Shown here in pieces: positions 1-7,308 of a stretch of 33,361 nucleotides of DNA. Source of the DNA: Syntrophobacter sp. SbD2. GTDB lineage: Bacteria > Desulfobacterota > Binatia > UBA9968. Every line of letters begins with the position of its first letter. The stretch's first letter is position 1. The notes beneath the pieces were generated by a model. It made no database searches. It was not told where the DNA came from and worked only from the letters and a program-made list of their open reading frames with translations. Where the stretch lies: contig CAMDBU010000058.1 in the NCBI GenBank assembly GCA_945889495.1, forward strand, positions 1-33,361, given 5' to 3'. The position numbers were made by a program, and so were the translations under genes.

Positions 1-504
1 GAATAGGCTGACATCGCTTTCGCGATCGCCTCGGTAATCGTCCGCGGCATAGGCCTGGGCGCAATCCTCGATGACCAGTAGCCCATGGCTCTTGGCAAAT
101 TCCAGAATCGGTTCCATCGGCATACGGCTGCCGAACAGGTGCGCGACTAGAATCGCCTTAGTTCGTGGGCTAAGCGCCCGGCGCAACGAGTCGACGGATA
201 CAGAAAGATCGCGCGGATCGAGGTCGACGGGAATCGGCACTATTCCATGGGCTTCGGCGATGCGCGGCATATCGCCAATGGTGAGCGCCGACACCTGCAC
301 TTCGCTACCTTGCGGCCAGTTGAGCGCGCCCAACAGGGCGTCAAATCCGCTGCGGACCGACAAGCAAACAAGACTGTTGCCGTCGCCGGTCCAGAGAGTT
401 TCGATCCTACGCTCGAGGGCGTGGCGATCCTCGCGCTTTAGGCAAGATGCCACGGCGTAAATGAGGTCGGTCAAGCCAATGTCGAGATGTTTGCGGGGAA
501 TCAC
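1..504 (-). CDS. DegT/DnrJ/EryC1/StrS-type PLP aminotransferase, N-terminal part (runs off the left edge)
   Basis: 168 codons are visible and the reading frame is open through the window edge, so the C-terminal half, including the PLP lysine, is missing. The fold signals are those of the sugar aminotransferase family: a substrate and cofactor loop (SVRSGFDALLGAL, about residues 50-62), the VSALTIGDMPRI stretch, ILVAHLFGSRMPM, and the hallmark VIEDCAQAYAA (about residues 147-157), whose Asp normally pairs with the PLP ring nitrogen. The start is taken as GTG at 504, preceded by AGGA 5 nt upstream; no ATG lies between it and the upstream in-frame stop. It follows the binding-protein gene by 48 nt and may be the last visible member of that run. 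Family members transfer an amino group to keto-sugars in cell-surface or secondary-metabolite synthesis; the substrate cannot be told from this half. Confidence 0.85.
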   Translation of the reverse strand, partial: MIPRKHLDIGLTDLIYAVASCLKREDRHALERRIETLWTGDGNSLVCLSVRSGFDALLGALNWPQGSEVQVSALTIGDMPRIAEAHGIVPIPVDLDPRDLSVSVDSLRRALSPRTKAILVAHLFGSRMPMEPILEFAKSHGLLVIEDCAQAYAADDYRGDRESDVSLF

Positions 505-552
505 GACGATCCTGCACCAGAAGTCAGCGGGAGACTGAGGGTCAACTAAACT

Positions 553-1548
553 TTATCGAACCCGCTCGACAAACCCACTCTTCTTGATCTCATCCAACAA
601 GCTCGGCTCCACCAGCCGCAAACTCTCCGGCGTCGCTTTACTCGCGGCGGGATTGCTTTTCGCCACTTCGGCGATGATGAATTCCATGCCGCGCCGTTCG
701 GGCAGGATGAGCATGCCTTCGCCATGTTTGCCGATGTAGAAGTCGTAGCCGATGGACGCGGCTTCGTCGTTGAGGCGGAGATATTTTTTGATCAAGCGGA
801 CACCCAGCGGCTTGTCGCGCTTGAGTAGATAGAGGCCTTCGATGACGGCTTTAAGAAAATTAATCGCAGCCTCGCGATTCGCTTCGAGATAGCTGCGCTT
901 GGCCATGAAGCAGTTAAAGCAAATCCGCGGCAAGCCCCATTTGCTGTCCGACAAGTCGACCCAGAGTTTCATGCCGGCGTTGACAGCCGCGGTTGCTTGC
1001 GGGTCGCTCAGCACCGTCGCTTGAACCTGCCCGGCCATCAGCGCCACCTGGCGAGTCGACACGCCTCCCAGTTGGATCAGAGAGACGCTTTCCGGTTTGA
1101 CGCCGACTTTTTCCAGGGTCAGTTTCGCGCTGGTCTCCGACGACGAGCCGAAGCGGCTGATCGCCAAGCGCTTGCCGGCGAGATCTTCGGGCTTGGTGAT
1201 TTCCGGCCGGACGATCAGTTTGTCGGGAATAAAATTCAGCCCGCCGGCGACCACCGCGACATCGCCGCCGCGCAGGTTGGCGCTGACGGCGAGGGAAGAG
1301 GTCGAGAAGAGAAACTGCGCTTCGTTGGCGAGCAGCGCTTGCATGCCGACGGTGCCGTTCTCGATGGCGATGTATTCGAGATCGAGACCGTATTTTTTCA
1401 GAAGTTTCTGATCGTAGGTGACCCAGAGTAGTGAATGGATGATCGACAAGCCACCGCTGGCGGCGCGGATGCGCTGGGCGCGGGCCGGTGGTAGGTCCAC
1501 GACGACGGTTGTTAGCAGTACCAGTAGTGTAAGAATTCGAAAGCTCAT
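553..1548 (-). CDS. ABC transporter substrate-binding protein, NMT1/THI5 (SsuA/TauA-like) type
   Basis: 331 residues with an N-terminal signal peptide (hydrophobic residues 5-18, likely cleavage after the PARAQ region). The body matches the NMT1-like periplasmic binding fold: a repeated lobe with YGLDLEYIAIENGTVGMQALLANEAQF near residues 53-79 and DLAGKRLAISRFGSSSE near 124-140. It would bind a small organic ligand (sulfonate-, nitrate- or pyrimidine-like in characterised members) in the periplasm. No permease or ATPase gene is adjacent, so transport by this protein needs components coded elsewhere, or it may act as a sensor. It sits 15 nt downstream of the dehalogenase gene and has AAGGGG ahead of the ATG. 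The ligand is unknown; the family assignment is secure. Confidence 0.88.
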   Translation of the reverse strand: MSFRILTLLVLLTTVVVDLPPARAQRIRAASGGLSIIHSLLWVTYDQKLLKKYGLDLEYIAIENGTVGMQALLANEAQFLFSTSSLAVSANLRGGDVAVVAGGLNFIPDKLIVRPEITKPEDLAGKRLAISRFGSSSETSAKLTLEKVGVKPESVSLIQLGGVSTRQVALMAGQVQATVLSDPQATAAVNAGMKLWVDLSDSKWGLPRICFNCFMAKRSYLEANREAAINFLKAVIEGLYLLKRDKPLGVRLIKKYLRLNDEAASIGYDFYIGKHGEGMLILPERRGMEFIIAEVAKSNPAASKATPESLRLVEPSLLDEIKKSGFVERVR

Positions 1549-1563
1549 AAAACGCCCCTTGGC

Positions 1564-2283
1564 TTACGTGGCCAGTTGATTGGCTAGATCGAGAAAGTCT
1601 TTGGCGACGATATCGTAGCGGTCCGTCGGCGGCAGCGCCGCGCCTTTTACCGGCCCATGTTCCAGCGGTCGGTGGACAAAGGCGGTGCGCAGGCCATGCT
1701 TGCGCGCCGATTGCAGATCATGTTCGTGGGCGGCGACCATCATGACTTGCTCGGGCTTCACATCGAACAACTGCGGCGCCAGTAAATACACCGCGGGATC
1801 GGGTTTGTAGCGTTGGACATTTTCTGCGGACAAGCTGCAGTCCCAGGGCAAGCCCGCGTTCTTTGCCATGTTAGTGAGGAGTGAGATGTTGCCGTTGGAC
1901 AAAGGCGAAATCACGAAGCGCGACTTGATGCGTTGCAGGCTTGGCACCGAATCGGGCCAGGGAGTGAGCCGGTGCCAGACGCGGTTCAGATTTTCCTTCT
2001 CGTCATCGCTTAATCCGTCGACGCCGAACTTCTGCAACGTCTCGCCGAGCATCATGCGATGGAGATCGTCCAGCTTGGTCCAGGGCAGTTCGCCGTTCTG
2101 CACCTTGTCCATGAACGGCCGGTAGATCGAGCGCCAACCATCGGCGAAGGCGGCCCAGTCGATGTCGATGCCTTTTGCCTTGCCGAGCTGTTCGCCTTCG
2201 GCGATCACGCTGGAGCGCCAATCGACTACGGTGCCGAAGACGTCGAAGACCAGCATTTTAAGGTTGTGTAAGTCTTTTTCCAT
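1564..2283 (-). CDS. haloacid dehalogenase, type II (L-2-haloacid dehalogenase family)
   Basis: 239 residues, the usual size for type II haloacid dehalogenases of the HAD superfamily. The nucleophile motif is FDVFGTVVD with Asp14; as in true dehalogenases, the second Asp of HAD phosphatases is absent. Later motifs fit: SPLSNGN (Ser/Asn of motif II, about 126-132), RYKPDPAVY (Lys of motif III) and MVAAHEHDL (motif IV, AAHxxDL type). The enzyme would hydrolyse (S)-2-haloalkanoates to (R)-2-hydroxyalkanoates through an aspartyl ester intermediate in the cytoplasm. AGGA precedes the ATG. It lies 9 nt downstream of the TIR-domain gene and 15 nt upstream of the binding-protein gene, so the three are probably cotranscribed. 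Substrate range cannot be inferred from sequence alone. Confidence 0.9.
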   Translation of the reverse strand: MEKDLHNLKMLVFDVFGTVVDWRSSVIAEGEQLGKAKGIDIDWAAFADGWRSIYRPFMDKVQNGELPWTKLDDLHRMMLGETLQKFGVDGLSDDEKENLNRVWHRLTPWPDSVPSLQRIKSRFVISPLSNGNISLLTNMAKNAGLPWDCSLSAENVQRYKPDPAVYLLAPQLFDVKPEQVMMVAAHEHDLQSARKHGLRTAFVHRPLEHGPVKGAALPPTDRYDIVAKDFLDLANQLAT

Positions 2284-2292
2284 AATTGTTTC

Positions 2293-3198
2293 CTACGGTG
2301 AGACGGCGATCTTCTTACTGTCGAAGAGGTCCATGACTCTAGTTTCGGGGAAATGGGATATGTACAAGAACGCTAGCAATGCGGCTAGGACGATTTCCGC
2401 GCCGCTGACCCAAATGGTAATCGTCGCATGGCGCCACCAGCGGATCGACCGGCGTCCCATGAAGCCGAAAACAACGCTGGCTAATGCCGCGGTCCAAATC
2501 GCTTGCAGTCGCGACATTTCCGGGTCGAAAACCGATGTAGAAAATAAATCGCGGAAACCGCTCTGGGCGGTGACCCATCCGGAGGCGGCCAATTCGATCA
2601 ATCCCCAGCCCGCGCCGCCAGCGGCAATCAGGACCATGCCGCCGGAAATATGGCCGATGCTATTGCCGACAAAGGGTCCATATATCTTTAAAAGGAATTT
2701 TTCGATCGCCGTCGCCTTTGCGCCGCCAAGTATTTCCGCCAACTGTTCGCCGATCGCCTGCAAGTCGCGCTCGAACGATGTATGGCGCAGATCGACGGCG
2801 TTGAGTTTCGAGAGTTCGGTGAAGGCGCTCGGTAACATGGACTCGCTGGGCATCGATGCGCCATCGACCAGCACCGGGAGGATCGGTAATCTGGCTTCCA
2901 TCGCGAATGTGAGTTCCTGAGTGATCACATCCCGCGGGTCGCCGAAGGGCGGCATCGACGGCTCGCGGTCGAGCCATTTCTTGCCGATCATGACCACGAC
3001 CGCGCCGCATTTGGCGAAGGTGGAGGCGATCTTGTCGCGGAAATTTGCTCCAGGCTCGATGGAGTCGATGTCGAAAAACAGCAGATCGCCGAAACGCCCC
3101 TTGAGCTTGTCGGCCAGTCGCCCGGCCTGGCCAGCGGTATCGGCGCGCCGATAGCTGATAAAAATTCCGACGTTGTCGCGAGACTTCAAGATTGACAT
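2293..3198 (-). CDS. TIR-domain protein with C-terminal membrane segments
   Basis: 301 residues if started at the Met at 3198; the frame is open to an earlier Met at 3267, but that start lies inside the upstream gene, so the shorter form is preferred. Neither start has a clear ribosome binding site. Residues 10-155 form a bacterial TIR domain: GIFISYRRADT (betaA and BB-loop region), LFFDIDSIEPG, VVVMIGKKWL, then DPRDVITQEL with Glu95 at the position of the NADase glutamate, and ILPVLVDGASMP. Residues about 176-280 contain three hydrophobic segments (near 183-207, 232-247 and 258-280), so the TIR domain is probably tethered to the inner membrane. Bacterial TIR proteins often cleave NAD+ or make signalling nucleotides in defence; a catalytic role here is inference. 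It sits in a tight run between an M24 protein and a dehalogenase. Confidence 0.85.
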   Translation of the reverse strand: MSILKSRDNVGIFISYRRADTAGQAGRLADKLKGRFGDLLFFDIDSIEPGANFRDKIASTFAKCGAVVVMIGKKWLDREPSMPPFGDPRDVITQELTFAMEARLPILPVLVDGASMPSESMLPSAFTELSKLNAVDLRHTSFERDLQAIGEQLAEILGGAKATAIEKFLLKIYGPFVGNSIGHISGGMVLIAAGGAGWGLIELAASGWVTAQSGFRDLFSTSVFDPEMSRLQAIWTAALASVVFGFMGRRSIRWWRHATITIWVSGAEIVLAALLAFLYISHFPETRVMDLFDSKKIAVSP

Positions 3199-3217
3199 AC
3201 GCAGGTTATAGCCGAGG

Positions 3218-4366
3218 TTAGCCGCACACCGGAAACTTGAACGGATAATTATGCAGCGCTTCGCCACCGCCGGGTTTCACCACTACCGCGGCGCCCAACT
3301 GCAAGCCGGCGGTGAAATCCTTGGTGATCGGGTTGGGCTGGATGACGTGGACCATGTTTTCTTCGAGGGTCCATTTCTCCAGCGGGTGAGCCGCCGATCT
3401 AGTGCCGAGTTCCGGCGACTTGCCGGCTTCGCCGTGGAACACGCTGTCGTAGCTGGTGAAGCCGTTGGCTTCTATGGCCGAAGTCGCGGCGACGATCTGT
3501 TCGCTGGTGGTGCCGGGCGCGCAGATTTTACGCACGCTTTCGTAGCATTCCAAAGCCGCGTCGAACAGTTTGCGGTAGGTCGGCGTCGGTTCTTTGCCGA
3601 TGGCAAATGGCCGATGGATCTGCGTCGAGTAGCCCCAGTAGCTGACGGTCAGTTCGGTGATCACCACGCTGCCTGTTTCGAGCACGCGGGAAGTCTGGCG
3701 CTGCCAAGGGACGAAGCGGTCGGGACTGTCCATATTGGTTGTCGCGATGAAATGGATACCGGGATCGCCACCGTTCTTTAAGTAAGCGTTGTAGACGATC
3801 GACAGGACGTCCTGTTCAGTCAGACCGGGGCGCAAGTTATTTTCCAGTGCCTCGCAGGCGAGGTCGGTGAGATAGCCGCTCTTGCGCAGGTAAACCAGCT
3901 CTTCTTCGCTGCGCACTCGTCTAATTCTGCCAAACTGCGGGCCGAACTCGACGAAGCGCGCTTCGGGAAACTGGCGCTGGAGCTCGGTCACGTTGCCGTA
4001 GGCCATGGCGCGCATGCTGACCAAGCCGATGGTGCTCTGGGTCAGATTGCGCCGACGAATCTCTTCGGCCAGCGTCGGCATCGGCGCCGGGCCGTACCAG
4101 CGGATATCGTCGATGATCGATTGCGCCTTGGCGCAGGGCTGGTGGTTGAAAAAATGGATGAAGACCGTGGCGTCGCCGTCACGCGGGAACAGCATCCAGC
4201 AGGGCGATTGGGCTTGGTAGTTGGAAAGATAGGCTACTTCGGATGAACCGCGGGCGCCGGCGATCAGCAGCGCGTCGATGTTCTCTTTGTCCATGGCCGC
4301 GCGGATGGCGCCGTAGCGGCGCGCGTATTCGGCGTCGCTGAAGCGCGGGAAGAGATGGTCAGTCAT
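3218..4366 (-). CDS. M24-family (creatinase/Xaa-Pro aminopeptidase fold) protein without the metal ligands
   Basis: 382 residues with the two-domain layout of creatinase and prolidase: an N-terminal domain (1-150) and a pita-bread domain (155-382). Where metallo-members have Asp, Asp, His, Glu, Glu, this protein has Glu238 (in VVITELTVSYWGY), Gln249 (in YSTQIHR), His311 (in VFHGEAG), Gln343 (in VIQPNP) and Gly358 (in LQLGAAVVV). Only the His is kept and the first Asp is conservatively Glu. This resembles creatinase, a metal-free M24 hydrolase acting on C-N bonds, more than an aminopeptidase. AAGGAC precedes the ATG. It lies 35 nt after TspO and 19 nt before the TIR gene. It is probably a metal-independent hydrolase of a small amide or guanidino compound, or a non-catalytic homologue. 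Confidence 0.85.
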   Translation of the reverse strand: MTDHLFPRFSDAEYARRYGAIRAAMDKENIDALLIAGARGSSEVAYLSNYQAQSPCWMLFPRDGDATVFIHFFNHQPCAKAQSIIDDIRWYGPAPMPTLAEEIRRRNLTQSTIGLVSMRAMAYGNVTELQRQFPEARFVEFGPQFGRIRRVRSEEELVYLRKSGYLTDLACEALENNLRPGLTEQDVLSIVYNAYLKNGGDPGIHFIATTNMDSPDRFVPWQRQTSRVLETGSVVITELTVSYWGYSTQIHRPFAIGKEPTPTYRKLFDAALECYESVRKICAPGTTSEQIVAATSAIEANGFTSYDSVFHGEAGKSPELGTRSAAHPLEKWTLEENMVHVIQPNPITKDFTAGLQLGAAVVVKPGGGEALHNYPFKFPVCG

Positions 4367-4401
4367 CGGTCTGTCCTTGATTGGTGGCGATTGGAAGATA
4401 G

Positions 4402-4845
4402 CTAGTTCATTTGCCAGATAGCCAAGTTCAGCGCGCTGGCAAAGCCGACCCAGAGTGCATAGGGAACGAATAGCCAGGCGGCCAGCGCGCTAACCTTATT
4501 GGCGCTAACGATGAAGCAACCGATGGCGATGAGCAGCGCGGCGATATCGATGAACGCGAGGTCAGGCCTTTGCAGTCCGAAAAATAGCCAGGACCAGAGT
4601 CCGTTGAGAACCAATTGCAGCAGCCAGAGCATCATCGGTTTGGTGACACTCAGCGCCTTGGCGCGCCATACCGACCAGCCGGCGACTGCGATGGCGAGAT
4701 AGAGAACGGTCCACACCGGACCAAAGAGCCAATTGGGCGGCGTCCACGACGGCTTGTTAAGCGCGAGGTACCACGGGCCGGGGCCGAATTGAGTGCCGAT
4801 CAATGCCGCGCCAGCGACCATGGCGATGAAGATGATGAGTGACAT
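4402..4845 (-). CDS. tspO: TspO/MBR-family tryptophan-rich sensory protein
   Basis: 147 residues, the typical length, with five predicted membrane helices. Family signatures are clear: WYLALNKPSWTPPNWLFGPVWTVLYL (residues about 26-51, given in parts: the loop KPSWTPP, then FGPVWTVLYL), AGWSVW, the helix pair around NGLWSWLFFG, and a C-terminal WVGFASALNLAIW. TspO proteins sit in the membrane and bind or degrade porphyrins, affecting tetrapyrrole and stress signalling. AAGGAC lies ahead of the ATG. The gene is 15 nt downstream of the nucleotidyltransferase and 35 nt upstream of the M24 gene. A HemQ-like protein lies elsewhere in the window (26645-27493), but there is no direct link between them. 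Confidence 0.93.
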   Translation of the reverse strand: MSLIIFIAMVAGAALIGTQFGPGPWYLALNKPSWTPPNWLFGPVWTVLYLAIAVAGWSVWRAKALSVTKPMMLWLLQLVLNGLWSWLFFGLQRPDLAFIDIAALLIAIGCFIVSANKVSALAAWLFVPYALWVGFASALNLAIWQMN

Positions 4846-4860
4846 ATCCGGTGTCCTTGG

Positions 4861-5310
4861 TTACGAAGTTTTCTTGCTTTTTAGTCTATCGACATCGGCC
4901 AAGTCCTGGGGTCTTGCCGCGGCCAACTTGTTTTGGATCAAATGTTCTCTGGATAGTACGTAAACCGGTTGGTCGCCAAAGCGACTGGACACTCGGCCAG
5001 ACCAAGCATCGTCGAAGTGGACGCCATCGATGATGGTTAGAACATCGATACGGATCGGTTCGACGCCGACCTGGAATATTAGACCCGGTGTCGATAAGTC
5101 TTGCTCCGTGAGATCATGTAATGGAGCGCCGAATGCACGCAGTGCTTCGATAACCCGCTTCGCGTTCAGCGAGTCTGGTCGAACCCAAACATCGAGGTCC
5201 TGTGTCGCGCGGACGTGGCCATGGGCGGCCAAGGCGTGTGCTCCGACGATCAGATATTCAACTTGCCGGGCGTTGAATTCTGCTAATAGATCTCTGAAGT
5301 CTTGGTTCAT
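4861..5310 (-). CDS. MNT-like nucleotidyltransferase (Pol beta superfamily)
   Basis: 149 residues. The nucleotidyltransferase core is visible at residues 19-42: YLIVGAHALAAHG, then RATQDLDVWV, with the DLD metal-binding pair (a G-[AS]-x(8-10)-D-x-D pattern). A third acidic position is likely in RIDVLT around residue 88. The C-terminal LSREHLIQNKLAAARPQDLADVDRL resembles the tail of stand-alone nucleotidyltransferases often annotated as DUF6036 or AbiEii-like. The ATG has no clear ribosome binding site and lies inside the upstream 71-residue gene (53-nt overlap), so translation is probably coupled. Related enzymes act as toxins or antitoxins by transferring nucleotides to tRNA or proteins; that role is inferred here. 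Confidence 0.8.
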   Translation of the reverse strand: MNQDFRDLLAEFNARQVEYLIVGAHALAAHGHVRATQDLDVWVRPDSLNAKRVIEALRAFGAPLHDLTEQDLSTPGLIFQVGVEPIRIDVLTIIDGVHFDDAWSGRVSSRFGDQPVYVLSREHLIQNKLAAARPQDLADVDRLKSKKTS

Positions 5311-5473
5311 CGTTGTGATTTGGTCGCCAGGCTAAACAGAGTAGGGTTAGTTCCCATACGGCTTCCATCCGCTCACCGGGAGTAAACTGATCCCAGTAGT
5401 TATCCTCTGGCAATGGATCGCCGGGACGGATAATCCTGCTCGTCACGTTTCGGCGATGGGGCTTATCAGGCAT
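5258..5473 (-). CDS. small conserved protein (71 aa) overlapping a nucleotidyltransferase
   Basis: 71 residues, basic N-terminus (PHRRNVTSRII), a central acidic and aromatic block (DPLPEDNYWDQFTPGERM), a short hydrophobic helix (AVWELTLLCLAW) and an RLQRSISRIQR tail. To my recollection, similar short proteins with a YW.QFTP.ERM..VWELTL core and an RLQR tail commonly sit directly upstream of DUF6036-like nucleotidyltransferases, so this is treated as a complete gene and not a fragment. Its 3' end overlaps the nucleotidyltransferase start by 53 nt, implying coupled translation and a fixed stoichiometry. No enzymatic motif is recognisable. It could be the partner in a toxin-antitoxin-like pair; this is inference. 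The ATG at 5473 is preceded 6 nt upstream by TATAAT on the minus strand, so the message may start near-leaderless. Confidence 0.72.
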   Translation of the reverse strand: MPDKPHRRNVTSRIIRPGDPLPEDNYWDQFTPGERMEAVWELTLLCLAWRPNHNDEPRLQRSISRIQRPAS

Positions 5474-5479
5474 GAGTCG

Positions 5480-5485
5480 ATTATA
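5480..5485 (-). promoter_or_regulatory. TATAAT -10-like hexamer upstream of the 71-aa gene
   Basis: Read on the minus strand this is a perfect TATAAT, 6 nt before the ATG at 5473. No convincing -35 is found 16-18 nt further upstream (AAGAAT or nearby), and there is no Shine-Dalgarno between hexamer and ATG. If active it would give a transcript with almost no leader. It could also be chance. Confidence 0.3.
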
Positions 5486-5517
5486 GCAAGTTTACGGCGA
5501 TAATTCTTGGCGTTTTG

Positions 5518-5979
5518 CTAGGATTTTCCCACTTGTTTTCGTAGCTGTTTCAATACCTGCTCGAAGGCTTCCGGCTGGCTTTTCGATACCGCGGTCTTGT
5601 AGAGCGCGTAGCGGTAGTGGGAGGGCCAGCTGCGCCATTCGGATTGGCTGACGGCTAGGCCGAGTTTCTCGCTTTTCCCCGACACCTCGACGGGCGCGGC
5701 CGCATCGCTCCATAGCGCGCTGTCCATGGGCTCGGTCTTTTCGCTGGCTTTGCCGAGATATTTGCCGGCGAGAAAGTCCATGTACTCGGCGAACACCTGC
5801 CGCTCGTCGGCATCGTCACAGGGCAAGTGGCAAAGCACAGTCCGTTCTTCCATGCTGAAAGCGAGCCAGTCTTTGAGGGAAATCTTGACGCCGGCGACAT
5901 CGAGCTTGCGGCGCACATCGAGGGGAAGGCGGCTCAGGCTCGGATAATACTCGGCTTCGTAATCGTAGCGGTGAAACAT
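5518..5979 (-). CDS. nitrate reductase-associated protein (NarM-like family)
   Basis: 153 residues. The N-terminal half matches the nitrate-reductase-associated family: a Phe/Tyr-rich start, then SLSRLPLDVRRKLDVAGVKISL (residues about 14-35, quoted here as SLSRLPLDVRRKLD and GVKISL), WLAFSMEERTVLCHLPC (37-53) and an EYMDFLA helix. In cyanobacteria NarM is needed for assembly or activity of assimilatory nitrate reductase. Here there is no nitrate reductase or molybdenum cofactor gene nearby, so its role is unclear. The C-terminal half (residues 80-153) is less recognisable, with a WRSWPSHYRYALYKTA segment typical of the family. It heads the minus-strand run and ends 44 nt before the 71-aa gene. 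Confidence 0.78.
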   Translation of the reverse strand: MFHRYDYEAEYYPSLSRLPLDVRRKLDVAGVKISLKDWLAFSMEERTVLCHLPCDDADERQVFAEYMDFLAGKYLGKASEKTEPMDSALWSDAAAPVEVSGKSEKLGLAVSQSEWRSWPSHYRYALYKTAVSKSQPEAFEQVLKQLRKQVGKS

Positions 5980-6108
5980 TTTGGCGGATGGGTTGCCTTT
6001 GGCCCTGGTGAAAAGTTATTTTCCTGATAGTCGGTGTTAAGTCAACGCTCGGCTGAGACCGATGACGCCAACTTGGAACTAGCGCTGACATTAGCAGATA
6101 ATTCACCT

Positions 6109-6618
6109 ATGCAATACGACCCACACGCGCCGCCCAAACCCATCGAGCCCACCGGCTTTTTCACCGGCATTCAGTTGCGGCCGATCCTCACCGGCGCGGT
6201 GATCGATTTTATTGCTACCTTTGCGCTGGTGACTTTGTATTATGTGTACTATGTCGCGCCGGCAGCCGGCGCCGCCGGCGCCTTCGAGGAAGCGGCGGCC
6301 AAGTACTGGGCGTCGAGCGACGGCTTGGTGACCAGTCTCTGGCTCGGTTCGCTGGGCACTTTCATCGGTGGTTTCTACGCCGCCTACAAAGCCGGAACGT
6401 TGGAAATGAAGCATGGCGCGCTGGTGGGCCTGGCGTCGATTATTCTCGGACTGTTCCTGACACCGAGCAGCTCAGAGAGCCAAACCCCGGAATGGTTCAT
6501 GGCGCTGTCTTTCGCGGCGGCGATCCCGGCCGGAGCGATGGGTGGCTTCTTCGCGGAGATGGTCAAGGGGGCGATTGGCCGGAACGGTTCGCCGCCGTCA
6601 ACCTTCCCCGGTAGATAG
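6109..6618 (+). CDS. small multi-pass membrane protein of unknown function
   Basis: 169 residues when started at the ATG at 6109 (sequence MQYDPHAPPKP). The frame is open 25 codons further to 6034, but that stretch looks non-coding. Four hydrophobic segments are seen: near residues 26-46 (FIATFALVTLYYVYYVA), 72-94 (SLWLGSLGTFIGGFYAAY), 100-119 (ALVGLASIILGLFLT) and 130-150 (FMALSFAAAIPAGAMGGFFA). Gly and Ala are frequent within the helices. No catalytic or transporter motif was recognised. It resembles small four-helix YrzE/TIGR04086-type membrane proteins in layout only. The GNAT gene starts 8 nt after its stop, so the two are probably cotranscribed. Confidence 0.65.
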   Translation: MQYDPHAPPKPIEPTGFFTGIQLRPILTGAVIDFIATFALVTLYYVYYVAPAAGAAGAFEEAAAKYWASSDGLVTSLWLGSLGTFIGGFYAAYKAGTLEMKHGALVGLASIILGLFLTPSSSESQTPEWFMALSFAAAIPAGAMGGFFAEMVKGAIGRNGSPPSTFPGR

Positions 6619-6626
6619 GAGAGCGG

Positions 6627-7187
6627 GTGAGTTCAATTCTTTATCGCCGCGCCGGTCCCGCCGACTACCCGGCCATCGTCGAGCTCAACAAAGCTAACTT
6701 CTTCGCCAATCTGTCTGAGGACGAGCGCCGCGACGGATTTCTGTCCGCGGTGTTTACCGTGGAACAGATCGGCGCCATGGCCGAAGATCTGGGCATTACC
6801 GTCGCGCTCATCGACGGTCAAGTGGTTGGTTTTCTCTGCGCCTTTCGCAACGACTTTAATCACGGCTCGCCGGTGGTCGCCAAGATGATCGAGTCCTACG
6901 ATTACCTGAGTTTCGAAGGCCGGCTGCTCGATACGTACAAGTCGTACGCCTATGGGCCGGTGTGCATCGATCGAACTCATCGGCGCCAGGGGTTGCTGCG
7001 CGGCCTGTTCGAGGAACAGAAGCGCGAACTGGCCGGGCGCTTTGATGTCGGCGTGGCGCTGATCGCGCGCACTAACCAACACTCCATGGACGCCCATGTC
7101 GCCGGCTTGGGCATGACCGATGTCGGCAGCTTCGAGGTCGGCGGTAATTTGTTCGCAACGGTGGCGTTCCGGGTGAAGGCGAGATGA
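6627..7187 (+). CDS. GNAT-family N-acetyltransferase
   Basis: 186 residues starting at GTG, with GGAG 7 nt upstream. The GNAT fold is shown by RRAGPADYPAIVELN at the N-terminus (beta1/alpha1), a central beta4 (YGPVCIDRTHRRQG) and the acetyl-CoA pyrophosphate loop RRQGLLRGLFEEQK (Q/RxxGxG/A type, about residues 115-128), followed by VALIARTNQHSMDAHVAGLGMTDVG, which is the usual beta5 plus NxxSxxxH helix (quoted in parts: TNQHSM and AGLGMTDVG). The acceptor is unknown; such enzymes acetylate amines on small molecules or proteins. The gene is 8 nt downstream of a small membrane protein gene. Nothing in the context fixes the substrate. Confidence 0.85.
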   Translation: MSSILYRRAGPADYPAIVELNKANFFANLSEDERRDGFLSAVFTVEQIGAMAEDLGITVALIDGQVVGFLCAFRNDFNHGSPVVAKMIESYDYLSFEGRLLDTYKSYAYGPVCIDRTHRRQGLLRGLFEEQKRELAGRFDVGVALIARTNQHSMDAHVAGLGMTDVGSFEVGGNLFATVAFRVKAR

Positions 7188-7308
7188 GTTTGGCTCGCGG
7201 TTTGATCAGGACATGGCTTGCGCATTGCGGCTCGCTCCCATAGAATCGGCTCGCTTTCGCCAATCGACGGCGAAGTATTAAATACAAATTTGAAAGGAAC
7301 TATCGATC

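Noticed and set aside
71-460. A 129-codon plus-strand frame at the left edge
   Set aside because: It mirrors the DegT-type aminotransferase read on minus, which has the VIEDCAQAYAA motif.
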